This document shows, piece by piece, positions 1-11,965 of a DNA stretch of 64,000 bases; the first letter of the stretch is position 1, and each line of letters begins with the position of its first letter. Source of the stretch: Isoperla grammatica. Taxonomy: Eukaryota > Arthropoda > Insecta > Plecoptera > Perlodidae. The DNA lies in NCBI GenBank assembly GCA_945910005.1, contig OX246744.1, forward strand, positions 4,578,350 to 4,642,349, written 5' to 3'. Below the pieces are notes generated by a model. That model searched no databases, had not been told where the DNA came from, and worked only from the letters and a program-made list of their open reading frames with translations. The position numbers and the translations under genes were made by a program.

Positions 1-801
1 TTCGAGCGTAATCTATACAAATTGATGGTCAACAGTCTTTTTGGTAAATTAATAGAAAATATGCGTAAACGAATCAATGTTACACTCGTGAACAATAAAA
101 GAAGAATGTTAAAACTTGTGGCTTCTCCCGCCTTTGAAGGATTTAAAATGTTTCAAAATAACTTAGTAGCTGTGCATAGTAAGAAGAAAACTCTTATTTT
201 AAACCGTCCAATATATGCAGGCTTTAGTATTTTAGATTTAAGTAAAGCTGTAATGTATGACTTTCACTACAATTACACAAAAAATAAGTATGGCAATCGA
301 GCACAGCTTCTTTTCACTGATACTGACTCTCTGTGTTACGAAATTGAAACAAAAGATCTTTACGAGGACATGAAGTCAGATGAACATTTGTTTGACACGT
401 CTAATTTTCCTAAAGATCACACACTTTTTAGTAAGAAAAACATGAAAGTTCTGGGAAAATTTAAGGATGAAATGGAAGGTAAGCCTGTTCGAGAGTTTGT
501 TGGTTTGAGAGCTAAGATGTACTCCATTTTAGCTAATGACTCTGATAATAATAAAAAAGTGGGTAAGGGCATTGTAAGAGCAACTTTAAAACATCATATT
601 CGACACGCTGACTATAGAAAGTGTTTATTATTCCGAAAAATGTACAGTGCTGGTATGGTATCTATTAGAAGTATAAATCATGAACTATATACAATCAAAC
701 AAAGGAAGCAGACCCTCTCTCCATACGATGATAAACGTTACATCAACTCTGATGGTGTTACTACATTTGCGTATGGACATTATAAAATTAAAAAAATGTG
801 A
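1..801 (+). CDS. Family-B DNA polymerase, C-terminal part (Polinton/Maverick-like), cut by window edge
   Basis: The frame is open from base 1 and ends at TGA 799-801, so about 266 codons of the polymerase C-terminus are present and the start lies outside the window. The first residues carry the palm/fingers motif B (K..MVNSLFGK, from about base 19), and the metal-binding motif C, DTDSL, follows at about 319-333, with an aspartate pair typical of family-B polymerases. The tail (KVLGKFKDE, then VGLRAKMYS) is the thumb region seen in protein-primed polymerases of the DNA_pol_B_2 type, encoded by Polintons/Mavericks and related virus-like elements found in insect genomes. No frameshift or stop breaks this part. 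Other Polinton genes (integrase, ATPase, capsid) are not visible downstream. Element type is inferred from family resemblance; a related endogenised virus is an alternative. Confidence 0.8.
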   Translation, partial: FERNLYKLMVNSLFGKLIENMRKRINVTLVNNKRRMLKLVASPAFEGFKMFQNNLVAVHSKKKTLILNRPIYAGFSILDLSKAVMYDFHYNYTKNKYGNRAQLLFTDTDSLCYEIETKDLYEDMKSDEHLFDTSNFPKDHTLFSKKNMKVLGKFKDEMEGKPVREFVGLRAKMYSILANDSDNNKKVGKGIVRATLKHHIRHADYRKCLLFRKMYSAGMVSIRSINHELYTIKQRKQTLSPYDDKRYINSDGVTTFAYGHYKIKKM

Positions 802-807
802 TTGTAA

Positions 808-912
808 AGTATATGTAATGTAAATATATCTGGAGGTGATTCGCACTAAAGTTCGAATTAGAGACTGGAATATCTTGCTCTAGTGTGATTCACCATCTGG
901 TTTACATATACT
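808..912. repeat. Imperfect inverted repeat just after the polymerase stop
   Basis: The left arm at 808-848 and the right arm at 881-912 are imperfect reverse complements (AGTATATGTAA...GGTGATTCGCACTA against TAGTGTGATTCACC...TTACATATACT) around a loop of about 32 bases. The repeat begins seven bases after the stop codon, so it would form a stem in the 3' untranslated RNA or mark an element boundary. Confidence 0.7.
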
Positions 913-1436
913 ATTTGTTTGACTTTTTAAGTGTAACATTAAATCTGTATTACATTATAATAAAAGAATATCATCTACGTGTGTGTACTTCTCTCTTATT
1001 TAAATCCTTTCCATCTCAACATATCCTATATAGAACTTGAATAACTTAATGTACTATAGATAACATTCACGATAAATCTATGTACCACTGTAACCCTCAA
1101 ATAGACAAAAAAACAAGCTAGATAAAAACCGTTTCTATTTAAATTGATGCAAGTATGAAGTAAAATAAAATAAATTAACAATTTTGATATGACATAAGTA
1201 GAGATATGTGTTTTAGCATTGATTGATTTTACATTTGGTATGAATTTTTCTATTTTATTATTAATGGATTCTATGCCTCGGAGATTGGAGGGTTAACCAC
1301 ATCCTGGCTCGATTTTGGAAACAGGTGTGTGAGATTATATATTATTATAAAATTAGCATTTTGCAGTGTTTTCAAAACTTTCACTGATTCAGTTCACCTA
1401 TTCAGTATCTAAAATCGATATCACAAAAAAAAAAAC

Positions 1437-1520
1437 GTATCTCTAGACGCAAGCATACCACATGATGATAAGCAACATAGCAACTCTAATGGTGTCACTA
1501 TTTATACTTAAAAGACAATT
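1437..1520 (+). pseudogene. Decayed copy of the polymerase C-terminal codons
   Basis: Read from 1458, the frame gives P-H-D-D-K followed by N-S-N-G-V-T, then a stop at 1509. This matches the last residues of the polymerase at 1-801 (SPYDDK, then NSDGVTTFAYG). DNA identity looks like about 75% over roughly 50 bases, and the intact copy has no stop there. No matching upstream coding sequence could be recognised, so this is a short relic of a second element copy or of a local duplication. Confidence 0.5.
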
Positions 1521-2384
1521 AGTTTGATCATGGTATTAACAACTAAGAACTTTCATTGTTATAAAATTTTAAAAAATTTGAAATATATTACTAGGTGAGC
1601 CTTTTTTTTGTTGATTTGTATACATGCAAAAAAATGTACATTTTAATGTGTAAATCAAAGAACAACGGGATGCGTAATATCCTCGGTTCGAGTGGTTTAC
1701 ATGAAATAACATTGGTAATATATTGTCACTGACATACTGTTAGTTTATACAGGGTATTTAAAATAGTAAAGAATGAAAAGTGATTGGGTTATTTAAAAAA
1801 ATGCGTTTTATGGAATATGCACAATCACACGAACATGCAAACACTAGTCTTGTAGTCTGATATAGCTCTCTTGAGAATATTAAGAAGGTAGGGTTCACGA
1901 TCCCTCGGCAGAGCTGTGGGTGGAACACAATCTCTCTCTCTCTCTCTCTCTCTTTTGCTTTCGCTAAGCTCTCCGCGATGAAAAGAAGTTGATCATATCC
2001 GAACATTTAAATGGTAGCAAATAGCACTTCTAATCTTTTCGATATGGCGTAGCACGTTGGTGATATAAATAAAGTAGTACATTGAACTCTTTGATAATCT
2101 TATTTCTTTTTAATCGTACCCTTAACCTCATCTCAACTTCGATGATAATCTAACCCCTAATTATTATTGATTTTTTCTATATTTTAAAACTTTTTATATT
2201 TCATTAAATACTTAGAATATTCATTTGTTTACTGCGGAGATCTATGCATAGTAAGTTTGAACTATACACAATGATTGCAGTAGGTAGGTGACGAACCTGT
2301 GTCATCAACAATGCCTTGTGATTGTTGTGGATGAGCCATTTTTTTTTCTAAATACTCTACTCAGCTGTTAGTTTAACTCGAACG
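1521..2384. other. No gene recognised; short (CT)n tract
   Basis: AT-rich DNA with no convincing coding frame. A (TC)n microsatellite of about 22 bases lies at 1931-1953. Confidence 0.6.
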
Positions 2385-2530
2385 CGTCTCCAACCAGTGA
2401 GCGGTGGGCGGAGCCAACTTGGATTGCACTTGTTCAAGGTCACACGGTGGCTAATCAAGCGCCTCACGGCAGGCAGCGGCGGGGTCAAGGTCAAAGGTCA
2501 TGTCCTGTGCCAGAACCGCCATTTTCTCCC
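2385..2530. promoter_or_regulatory. GC-richer block with clustered nuclear-receptor half-sites
   Basis: This block is clearly richer in G+C than its surroundings. It contains TTCAAGGTCA at 2433-2442 and GGTCAAGGTCAAAGGTCA at 2483-2500. The latter holds an FTZ-F1/ERR-type extended half-site (TCAAGGTCA) overlapping a perfect DR1 (AGGTCAAAGGTCA). No gene was identified nearby, so a promoter or enhancer role is inferred only from motif content. Confidence 0.3.
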
Positions 2531-3570
2531 TACTGTGGCCTCATATGTGGTGATTACTCTCAACCATGTAACATCAGATCTGTCAAAAACATGTTGCCTT
2601 AGCATTGTGTTCGGTTAGGAGTTTTTATATCACCGAATCTGTAAAAGATTGCTTCATGATGGTAAAATAATAATTTTCATTCGATATTATTGATCGAAAA
2701 TGCTGTCATTTGTACGATTATCGATAAATTAAATTTAATCGTTGTTCATCTCTTAAATGAATACACGTCTTTGATGCAATCTCAAACTGTGATGGCACCA
2801 AACAATGTTTGTCTCTGTCAAAAATGTTGTGATTAAAAAATCTTCTTTTCAATCAAGTTCTTAATTATTGTAACTTCAAACTTTCTAATACATCTCCGCC
2901 AAAGATCTGACCCCTTTCATTTTAATTAAAATGTTATTGCCACTTTAATTGAACGTTTTAATTATTATTCCCTACTTCAAAGCTTTTCTCTTGAAATCTT
3001 TTACGTCGTTGAAACTGTTTAAGACATGGTTCGAGCATTCTCAAGAAGTTGTTAAACGCAATTTGTATTAAGATCATGTTAATATTATTGGTACCTTTTT
3101 TAATGAGAACATGTTCGTTGCCACAACCCCAAATATTGAGTCTATGGCATCAGAGATTGAGATTGTTCTCAAATTTAAAGCAACTTTTTAAATCGAAATC
3201 GCTTGAAGATACATCGGCCATATATTATCAGAATCTACAAACGAAAACAAAATATACAAAATTCATTATGTTTGAATTAAATGCGGTAATAAGCTATTTT
3301 TGTGTTATCGAATTTCATTCAAACTTAATTAATTAAGCATATATTTGTGTTTGTTTTCTGTAGATCCTTATACAAAAATGTTAATAGTTTCATGCTATGG
3401 TGCTAATTTGCGAGTTATGTACCCTTAATCTTTAATTATAATAACAAATATAACATTTAGGTTTGTATGTGGACCTACCGAGCAAATTCTCGAATTCAGT
3501 CTGTAAAAAATTTTTTCAGATGCTTTAAAATTGTCAAAGAATACACCAAAATATGTTATTCCATCACCTT

Positions 3571-3715
3571 TCTTGTGATTGTTTAATTGTTTCAGTAAAT
3601 ATGATATTAACTTTTTTAAATTAACTCATTTAGTTGCGAAAGTGGCGTTGCAACATTTAAATGAGCTAATTTGAAAAACTTAAAAATGTATTGAAACAGT
3701 GAAACAATCAAAATA
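3571..3715. mobile_element. Foldback MITE, family A (copy 1)
   Basis: The left part (TGATTGTTTAATTGTTTCAG...) and the right part (...CTGAAACAATC-like in reverse complement) pair across a centre near 3650, giving a 145-bp near-palindrome. Similar palindromes lie at about 27745-27890 and 29810-29955. No coding capacity. Confidence 0.6.
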
Positions 3716-4396
3716 AAAAGCATTAAATTCTATAAGAAAAATTTTGGTTTACTTTTTGACAATTTTGAAAGCATTGCTATGCAATTTGAACCGACCTATA
3801 CGTAGGTTTTGCAGAGTAGTTTAAATGCTATACTTAGCGGTAATAACTAGTAACTTAGTGCTTAGTGGTAACTTAGTAATAATGTGACCTTACACAAACA
3901 AACTGGATGCCCCAGTGTAAAACAGCTGTAAGTCGACTCTATATTTCGTTCCAAACCAACATATCACGAATAGTTCGGATCGCCTCAATGCAAAACGTTC
4001 AACAATAATGTTCATAAATAAAATACATCATTGTGGGTAAACATATTCCATACATTACCGCCATAACTAACCACAGCATAGCCAGACAGTTGGTTTGAAC
4101 AGATGTAATATACAATACCAATTAAACGTCACATCTCGAGATAATCTGACATAACAGTTAGGGTAACTGATTGCGGTTTGTTGTGCGGTTGTCGCGATAA
4201 ATTGTATTTGTGGAATTCGAGTTATTTATGAAATCTAATGTGCACAGTTTCTGCTAGTAGGAATAGTAATGTATCATGGAAGATCGTATCAAAATTTGAG
4301 ATTTAATAACCAGCACTTTTAAAGGTCACTCACTTGTTTGATGCATTGAAAACTCTGGACGTTTTAAACGTTTATATGTGATTCTTAGCAAATGCT

Positions 4397-4608
<212 letters not shown>

Positions 4609-5734
4609 ATGCAATAGTTCAACATTGAACTTTGTTTGAACGCTCTCCCGGGCTGGGCCCTCTAGAGAAGATAAAGGAATAATATAGAGGTAAAAACGCA
4701 TTAGCCCGAGGGCTGGGGTGATAATTAAAATTAGTGGTGTAAATGTTTCTAATTTAGTTTTGTCTCGCGGATAAATATAACGTAAGTATTCCCATACCGA
4801 CCTCAGATCCTATTCTACTGCCTCTTGCATGGACGCTAATTCAACAACAATCACAAAATTTGTAAATACAGTCTTCCACCGAGTAGAGTGCATAAGCTTA
4901 ATAAGCCACGCCCACCATTCCAGGTAACCAACGAAACGTCGTAAATTGTCCCTAATGAACCAGTTTCAATAACATGGTAGACACTAGGGAAGTAAACAAA
5001 TTAAGTTGGTTTTATTGGACTTTGCTATGACGTTTTCGTGAGAATACTTTAGCTTTGTTATGTTTTATTAGCTAGGTCGATGTTTTCTGAAAAGAATTGT
5101 TCCCGTTTTCAGTGACGTAGTAAAGCTGGTTTTTGAGGTACGGACCTTTGATTGGGGAAGGGGGTTGAGGAGGGGGAGGGGGAATAATTTCATATCGGTA
5201 ACAGTACAGTAATTTATCATTTATAGTGATGAGATAACGTTGCGCATTGCACTGTGGTCTTGAAGCAAAACTAGGCCACATTATCATGTCTGTAACAAAT
5301 TATGATCCCATCTTCTGCTATCTGCCACAAAGGGGGGCACAAGAGTTGATGCCAGTAAAAACTCTGTTATATACCAATGATGTGGCGTATTGAGAAAGAG
5401 AATTGAATTTAGGAATAGATTTTCTTGAACACAAATTCTAGGTAATAAAACGAGATGGAACAAATGTAGTGCTTCATTCTTTTAGCTGAAATCGTAAAAT
5501 TCTGAGAGATAAAACGTGTACGAATATCGGGGTTGAATTGAATTGAATTGCGAGAATGCATTTTCATCAGTTGATGTAATATGAAAGAAGAACAGTAGCC
5601 TATTTTTCTGTTCATCCAGTTGATATGTTATATATCTTTTATACAGCGATACTAGATTATACCGTACTAAGATGATTTGCATGTAAATTTGAAAGGTGCG
5701 TCAACAGGTTACGTTTTGAAAGTTTAGTAAAAGA

Positions 5735-5950
5735 CCTTTTTCAGAATTGATCTAGAACCTTTAGCTAGAATTAAACACTACCCTCTAGATCTTCAATGAC
5801 AACAACGAACAACAGTGAAATTGCACCTTAACATAACATTTGAAAACTAGTTGTTATTGTTGTCACAGATCTTTCAAGGCCCCTTAGAAAGAAGTAATTA
5901 TGGCCTTCTAGGTCAATCATGAAAATCGTCTATTACAGAACTAGGGAATT
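5735..5950. mobile_element. Foldback MITE, family B (copy 1)
   Basis: The terminal segments near 5743-5760 (TCAGAATTGATCTAGAA) and 5907-5925 (TTCTAGGTCAATCATGA) are imperfect inverted repeats. A related copy with ends TTGATCTAG / CTAGATCAA is at 61625-61790. Non-coding. Confidence 0.5.
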
Positions 5951-6020
5951 TTACAACCGAATGTAGGATATATAAGCAAAAATAATTTCTCAACGCTGTT
6001 TTAAAAGAGTGGCTTACGAT

Positions 6021-6269
6021 ATGGCAACGCTGTACAAAGGGAAAATCTAGGAAATCTTGCAACCGTGTCGATTAACACGGTAACACTGTTTGAAACACAC
6101 GAAATGGCAACACTGTACCAAGGGAAAATCTAGGAAATCTTGCAACCGTGTCGATTAACACGGTAACACTGTTTGAAACACACGAAATGGCAACACTGTA
6201 CCAAGGGAAAATCTAGGAAATCTTGCAACCGTGTCGATAAACACGGCAACACTGTTTGAAACACAAGAG
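6021..6269. repeat. Tandem repeat, 83-bp unit, three copies
   Basis: Units start at ATGGCAAC at 6021, 6104 and 6187, a period of exactly 83 bases, and are almost identical. Each unit contains the hairpin ACCGTG-TCGATTAA-CACGGT, kept in units 1 and 2 and with two changes in unit 3. Confidence 0.95.
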
Positions 6270-7683
6270 CTGCTTTCTGTATCAGAATGTAAGTTGATCG
6301 TTCGTATTCAATTTACCTCTGCGTTCCTATTATCACGCCAAGCAGATGATTGAAAACACACTTCGGCGAGAGAAGAGATTCTAAAGTAATGAGTTTTAAA
6401 CAAAGTTTACAATTTACGCGCGCTGAAGACCGATTGGTTTAGGAATTGCGCGGAAAATTGGATTGAAGCGTGTTTATTTGCGTAGGATAGAATCTTTTAC
6501 TGATTGCGCTTGAATTGTTGAACAAGGTGCTTTATTTGATTATCGTTTGCGAATGTATATTAGAATAGACTTATTCGTTTGAATTACACGATGGATAGGA
6601 TAGGAAATATACTATTGAGATAACTGACAAATTATGTGTATAGTTTGTTTTACTCACTCAGAAAAATCTAGGGTTTTCAGTGAGGAACTCTGTTTTTATT
6701 ATCGTACGTGTTTTGTTGTTTTGTAACCGGTGGACAAACAAAATCGCACAGCAAAAATTAGAGCAGTAAATTCTTTTCTTAGAATACTTAGGTGGTGAAC
6801 AAAGTTGTTCTTAAAAAAAATACAAAAATGTACATCAGAATCTCAAAGTTTGCACTTACATCGTAGTGTACACTAGTTTGTGGTAAAACGGGGGATGCTG
6901 GGGCATGTCCCCCAGCCTATCTTTCGGTCAGCCAAGTATTACAAATATTTGGGTATTAAGACGGGAAAATTTCGTGCGGCATCCATTTCTGCTGTAGCAG
7001 GTCATGAGAATTCAACGTTTTCTGATCGTTGGTACCTTTAAATACATTTAATATCGAAATTGTGGGAAAATAAAACTGCAGTATATTCCCACAATGTCGA
7101 TTTAAAAGTTGGTATGAAAAGTTATTTTAAAAGTTAAAATCCTCACGCTCGTCTGTCGGTTAAAAAATATAATCTCCCTGGCCTATATATGCCTCGATTA
7201 TCCCTTAAAGGCGCAGATATACCATCTAACCGCCTTGTACTCGGATACAGATAGAAATATGAAGATTGCACAAGGTCACGGCAATGGGGATGCGACTATG
7301 TCATCTCGCTTGTGATTGGTCGAGGCGAAAGAGGTCGCGCTACCTTCTTCTGGTCCCTAGGGGCACATGTAATGCATTATTTGCGCAAGAGATGGAAGTG
7401 CAAGCACGAAGATATGACTTGTGGCGCTGTTTAGGAGACGTGTTGGTTATGTGAACTAAGAACTACTGTACGATCCACGACCGGCGACACTATTCAAGAA
7501 AATGATAGTGAACATTTTTGTAAATACTTTAATAATTGACTACTTTCATAGCTGACGATAAAAACACTACGCTACACTCCAAGTGTTTGTAACCAACACA
7601 TATAAATGTGGTGACAAATCAGTCTCAAATTAAAGGTTTTATGTGTTTCACTCTTATTATCCAAACTGTTGGGTACTCGAAAC
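6270..7683. other. No gene recognised; GC-richer patch at 7265-7450
   Basis: No supported gene. 6885-6910 contains a short G-rich palindrome (GGGGGATGCTGGGG / CCCCCAGC). The patch at about 7265-7450 is GC-richer with an open frame of 62 codons, but nothing in it is recognisable. Confidence 0.5.
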
Positions 7684-7890
7684 CTTCGTTTGATTGATTG
7701 ATTGATTTGTTTGTTGTTTAACGACGTACTTGACCGCTTGGGTCATATGATATCTTCCAAATCGCGGGGGTCGTCATAAGAGGAGTCCAGCAAGGGAGGG
7801 CAGGGCCAAGTGGGAGGAAGAATATTAATTGGGACAGTGAGGTGAAAAGGGACAGTGACTCTTTTTATCGCTACTTACGACTGGCAGTGC
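7684..7890 (+). repeat. Dispersed repeat C (copy 1)
   Basis: Contains GGAGTCCAGCAAGGGAGGGC and GGGCCAAGTGGGAGG. The same segments recur in reverse complement at about 36730-36955 with similar flanks (tandem TTGATTGA at one end). This is an interspersed element of unknown class. Confidence 0.6.
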
Positions 7891-10375
7891 CACCCTAGCC
7901 TATTCTACTTACCTATATAACCTTCGTACAAGTATCTAATGACTCTCCGTAATGGCAAACTATTTATTTCATGTTTTCTACTTGTTTGTAAGAGTCGAAC
8001 AGGTCATAAGTTGCCCCAACAGTAGAATTACTTCATTGAGAGACGGAGAGGGAACAAACTAACTTGCTATTCGATTAACAAAGGTTTATAACGAGCTATT
8101 CCCACTGCGGGGCCGACTCTTATCCTAGACCAGACCCACACTGGTCTAATGGAAGCTCTGTAAATAGTTTATCAAGGAAAGCTACTTAAGTCTCGATTAG
8201 TTAAAATTAGAGCATAATAAATTAAAGTGGGATGTAAGTGTACATACATTTAATGCAAGCTTATATAGAAGGGAGTGTAATTGTAGTCAGTTCCATTACA
8301 TAGGATTGATAAAACAGTAGGCCTATAATAGAGGGTCTTTGCGTGACGACACAACAGCTACATTAAAAACACGATAATGATATGTGGTCTTTATATCACA
8401 TGTTGTTCGTTTGTTTTTTTGTTTGTTTGTTTGTCTTTTGGGTTGTTGTTGATAACGATGACGAAAACAATACCAAATTCCTACAAAGCTAACGATGGTT
8501 TTAATGTGAAATACGGGAACATGCATGGTCTATCTAACACAGCCTAATTGGATTTAGCCCCTAGGCCGACATCCCACGAATACATACGAGACATGTTTAG
8601 GGGTCTTACTGTATAATATTCTGTATTTACTTTGACATTTCAATATTATAATTTTTTGTCTTTTGAGTCTCATTAGTTGTATTGGTGAGGATGTTTTAAG
8701 GAAGTTTTTAAATGGAATCTATAGAAAAGAAACTTAAGAAATCATATGCATTGTTGGTATTCCCATCTAAAAGAAATAATGATTCATGTGTATAGAAAAA
8801 GTTCCTACCTCAAATAGAAAGAAGAAGAAAATTAACAAAATCGTATCATTTTGGCAAGTTGCTCAACAGTAATTTACCTTAAGCGGAGTTGGCAGGTAGG
8901 CGTGATCGCCGGGTTGCAGTAACTGAACCGCATTAAAACATAAGTTGAGAAAATTATTTAACTTAGTTACATATTAATCAGGATAAAGAACTCCTGCGTT
9001 CATATCAAAGACCCAATCTTTTGTTACTACTTTACTTTGTCTTGTTGCCTAGGGTGAAAATCACGTACATGCTAATTACCAAAAGAAAAATAATTGTTGA
9101 GCAACTAGACAAAATTGTACGATTGCGTTCACTTTTCCCTTGTTTCTCTTTGGGTAAAAAACATTTTTTCACACATATGTATAACTATTTCTCAAGGATG
9201 GGTATACATACGATTTTTGTAGTTTCTTGTCTGAATACCACCAAAACTCTCCGAATCGCTAAAATGTGTTGTTTTCTTTATTTTTGTTCGCCTATCTTGT
9301 CGGTTGTTTTTGTTTTGTAGTTTACTACAATATGAACGTAAAAGTGTAATTTCATGAGAAGTTTCAATTAGAAGGTCTTAGTAAATGATAAGACATCTTA
9401 TAAGACTGATAGGTAATTATGTGGACAGAGTATTAAACAGTGTTATTAAAGTGAGTGTGGTTAATCAAGCTTTTCTCTAAATTTCAATCAATATACGTCA
9501 TAATCGAGCTTGTCAGGTTTTAAAAATAAGACGACACGAGATTTATTCTCAAACTAATCATATTTCATAAGTTGAGAGTAGATTAATCAACTTCTGCCCT
9601 AAAAAATTCAATACAAGTCAACTGATGATAAAGAACTTTGTGATCACTTAAATATCTATTATTAATTGTATTATAAGGTCCTCCTTCGAAAATCAGTTTT
9701 TATAACTGAATAGGATAGACATTAAATAAATAAATACACACACAAATCAGGAAACTAAGAAGTTCACGATGTAAGTATAAAAAATGCAACACAATGTATG
9801 TGACTCAATGGGTAGACTTTAATATGTTTATTATAAAGGTTTATTTTTTTGTAAGACATATGATGTGAAAATGATTTTTTTGATTTATTGAAAAAAATCA
9901 CTCATCTGGCAACGAAGAGCGTTTTCCTACTTTAAAGAAACACACCGGAGTATACCTTGACAATAGTGTTTCAGCGTTGTTAACGCCTTGGCAATATGAT
10001 AAGGCAACACGCGTTCCGCTGTGGTCAACGCCGCACTTAGAAGGTAAAGCCTCTCCAGTAAGGCTGGTCCCCCCCACCACAAATACACTTCGTGAATATT
10101 AACACACTATAGCGCGTCGCTAACATTTCTAGTTAGGTGCGGGAGTACGTGTGTAACAATAATTCTCGTTGTTTAAGGTTGAAATGTGAGCTTACTTTAA
10201 GCTTAAATAAGCTTCTTCGTTGTGAACAAAGGAATGATTAGTCGTAACTTAACTTGGGTCGGTATTGGTTTGTAGTCGGCTAATGCATCTGTTTAAGGTC
10301 ATATTAAACAATGCTTAAACCAATATTATAGCGTTCACAGAAATCTATAACTGGGACAATAAATCATACATTTAA
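7891..10375. other. No gene recognised
   Basis: AT-rich DNA without a convincing exon. A TTTG-rich tract lies at 8405-8440. 9900-10080 is somewhat richer in G+C, but its single frame (60 codons, minus) has no recognisable features. Confidence 0.5.
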
Positions 10376-10807
10376 CTAGGCGCGGACTGGCTAGGGATGC
10401 CGGGATGCGATCGCATCCCGGGCCCCTGGGCAAATCCGGGCCCTTTGGCAGTCCGGGCTCCCGGGCTGCTACAAGAAAGTTCCTACGAAGTACATAATTT
10501 TCTGTTTATTGCTAAAAAATCTTAACTCCACTCTATGCGTGTTATTTCAAAATTATAATTGAATTAATTGTAATATTTACTGTAAATATTCAACGCAATT
10601 AATTAAATATAATGGAAATTATTTTGCTACTGGTAGGGTGGCCTCTGTTAATCGCACAGTAAAAACATATTTTAAACCATTAAATTTAATACAACCACAA
10701 CAAATTATATGCGCCTTCCGCATATTTGCCCCAGCTGCACCACGCCAACTCGTGCGAGCCCCCCCGAAACCCAGCATCCCGGGCCTTTTTATCCCAGTCC
10801 GCCCCTG
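10376..10807. mobile_element. hAT-like non-autonomous element (copy 1)
   Basis: The right end reads CCAGTCCGCCCCTG and the left end AGGCGCGGACTGG, inverted repeats matching the CAGGGGCGGACTGG terminus common in hAT-type MITEs. The interior has GCGATCGC-centred palindromes and CATCCCGGGCC near both ends. No transposase frame. Flanking octamers do not match, so no target duplication survives here. Confidence 0.7.
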
Positions 10808-11529
10808 TCGTAGAGGGAAACGGGGCTTATTCTGGCGTCACACAGGCACCCTCACTAGACTCCCATACAACAGAAGTGGCTGCCTTGGGACCAATTTTTA
10901 ATTGCATTTTACAGCTAAACCGTGCATCGTAGAGGGAAACAGGGCTTATTCTGGCGTCACACAGACACCCTCACTAGACTCCCATACAACAGAAGTGGCT
11001 GCCTTGGGACCAATTTTTAATTGCATTTTACAGCTAAACCGTGCATTGTAGACCGAAACGGGGCTTATTCTGGCATCACACAGATACCCTCACCAGACTC
11101 CCATTCAACACTAGTAGCTGCCTAAGGATCAATTTGTAATTACATTTTACAGCTTAACCATGCGTCGCAGGGGGAAACGGGGCGTATTCTGGCATCACAC
11201 AGATACCCTCACTAGACTCCCATTCAACACTAGTAGCTGCCTAAGGATCAATTTGTAATTACATTTTACAGCTTAACCATGCGTCGCAGAGGGAAACGGG
11301 GCGTATTCTGGCATCACACAGATACCCTCACTAGACTCCCATTCAACACTAGTAGCTGCCTAAGGATCAATTTGTAATTACATTTTACAGCTTAACCATG
11401 CGTCGCAGAGGGAAACGGGGCGTATTCTGGCATCACACAGGCACCCTCACTTGACTCCCATACAACACTAGTCGCTGCTTTGGGATACATTTATAATTGG
11501 TTTTTACAGCTAAACTGTGCATCGTATAG
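10808..11529. repeat. Satellite-like array, 119-bp unit, six copies
   Basis: Successive units begin at 10808, 10927, 11046, 11165, 11284 and 11403, with the next phase point at 11522, a constant spacing of 119 bases. Units contain GGGAAACGGGG and TTCTGGC.TCACACAG. The units starting at 11165 and 11284 are most alike, suggesting recent local expansion. The array lies exactly between two copies of the same hAT-like element. Confidence 0.95.
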
Positions 11530-11965
11530 GGAGGCGCGGATTGGCTAGGGATACCGGGATGCGATAGCATCCCGGGCCCCTGGGCAAATCCGGGCACTTT
11601 AGCTTTCCGGGCCTCCGGGCTGCTACCAGAAAGTTCCTATGATGTAAATATTCTTTGTATATAGCTAAACAAATCTTAAACCCACTCTATAAGTATTATT
11701 TTCAAATTAAAATAGAGTTTTTGTAATATTTACTATAAATATTCAATGTAATTAATTGAATATTATGGAAATTATTTTGCTACTGGTAGGGTGGCCTCTG
11801 TTAATCGGGCCAAAATCGTTTTTCAGGCCATAAAATTCAATGCAACCCAAATAAATTTGTTACGCCTTCGGCGTATTTGCCCCAGGCCCCAGCTGCGCCA
11901 CGCCACCTCGTGCGGGCCCCCCCAAAACCCAACATCCCGGGCCTTTTTATTTCAGTTCGCCCCTG
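11530..11965. mobile_element. hAT-like non-autonomous element (copy 2)
   Basis: Same family and orientation as 10376-10807: left end AGGCGCGGATTGG, right end CAGTTCGCCCCTG, with the same internal TGCTACTGGTAGGGTGGCCT segment. It begins inside what would be the seventh 119-bp unit. Confidence 0.7.
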
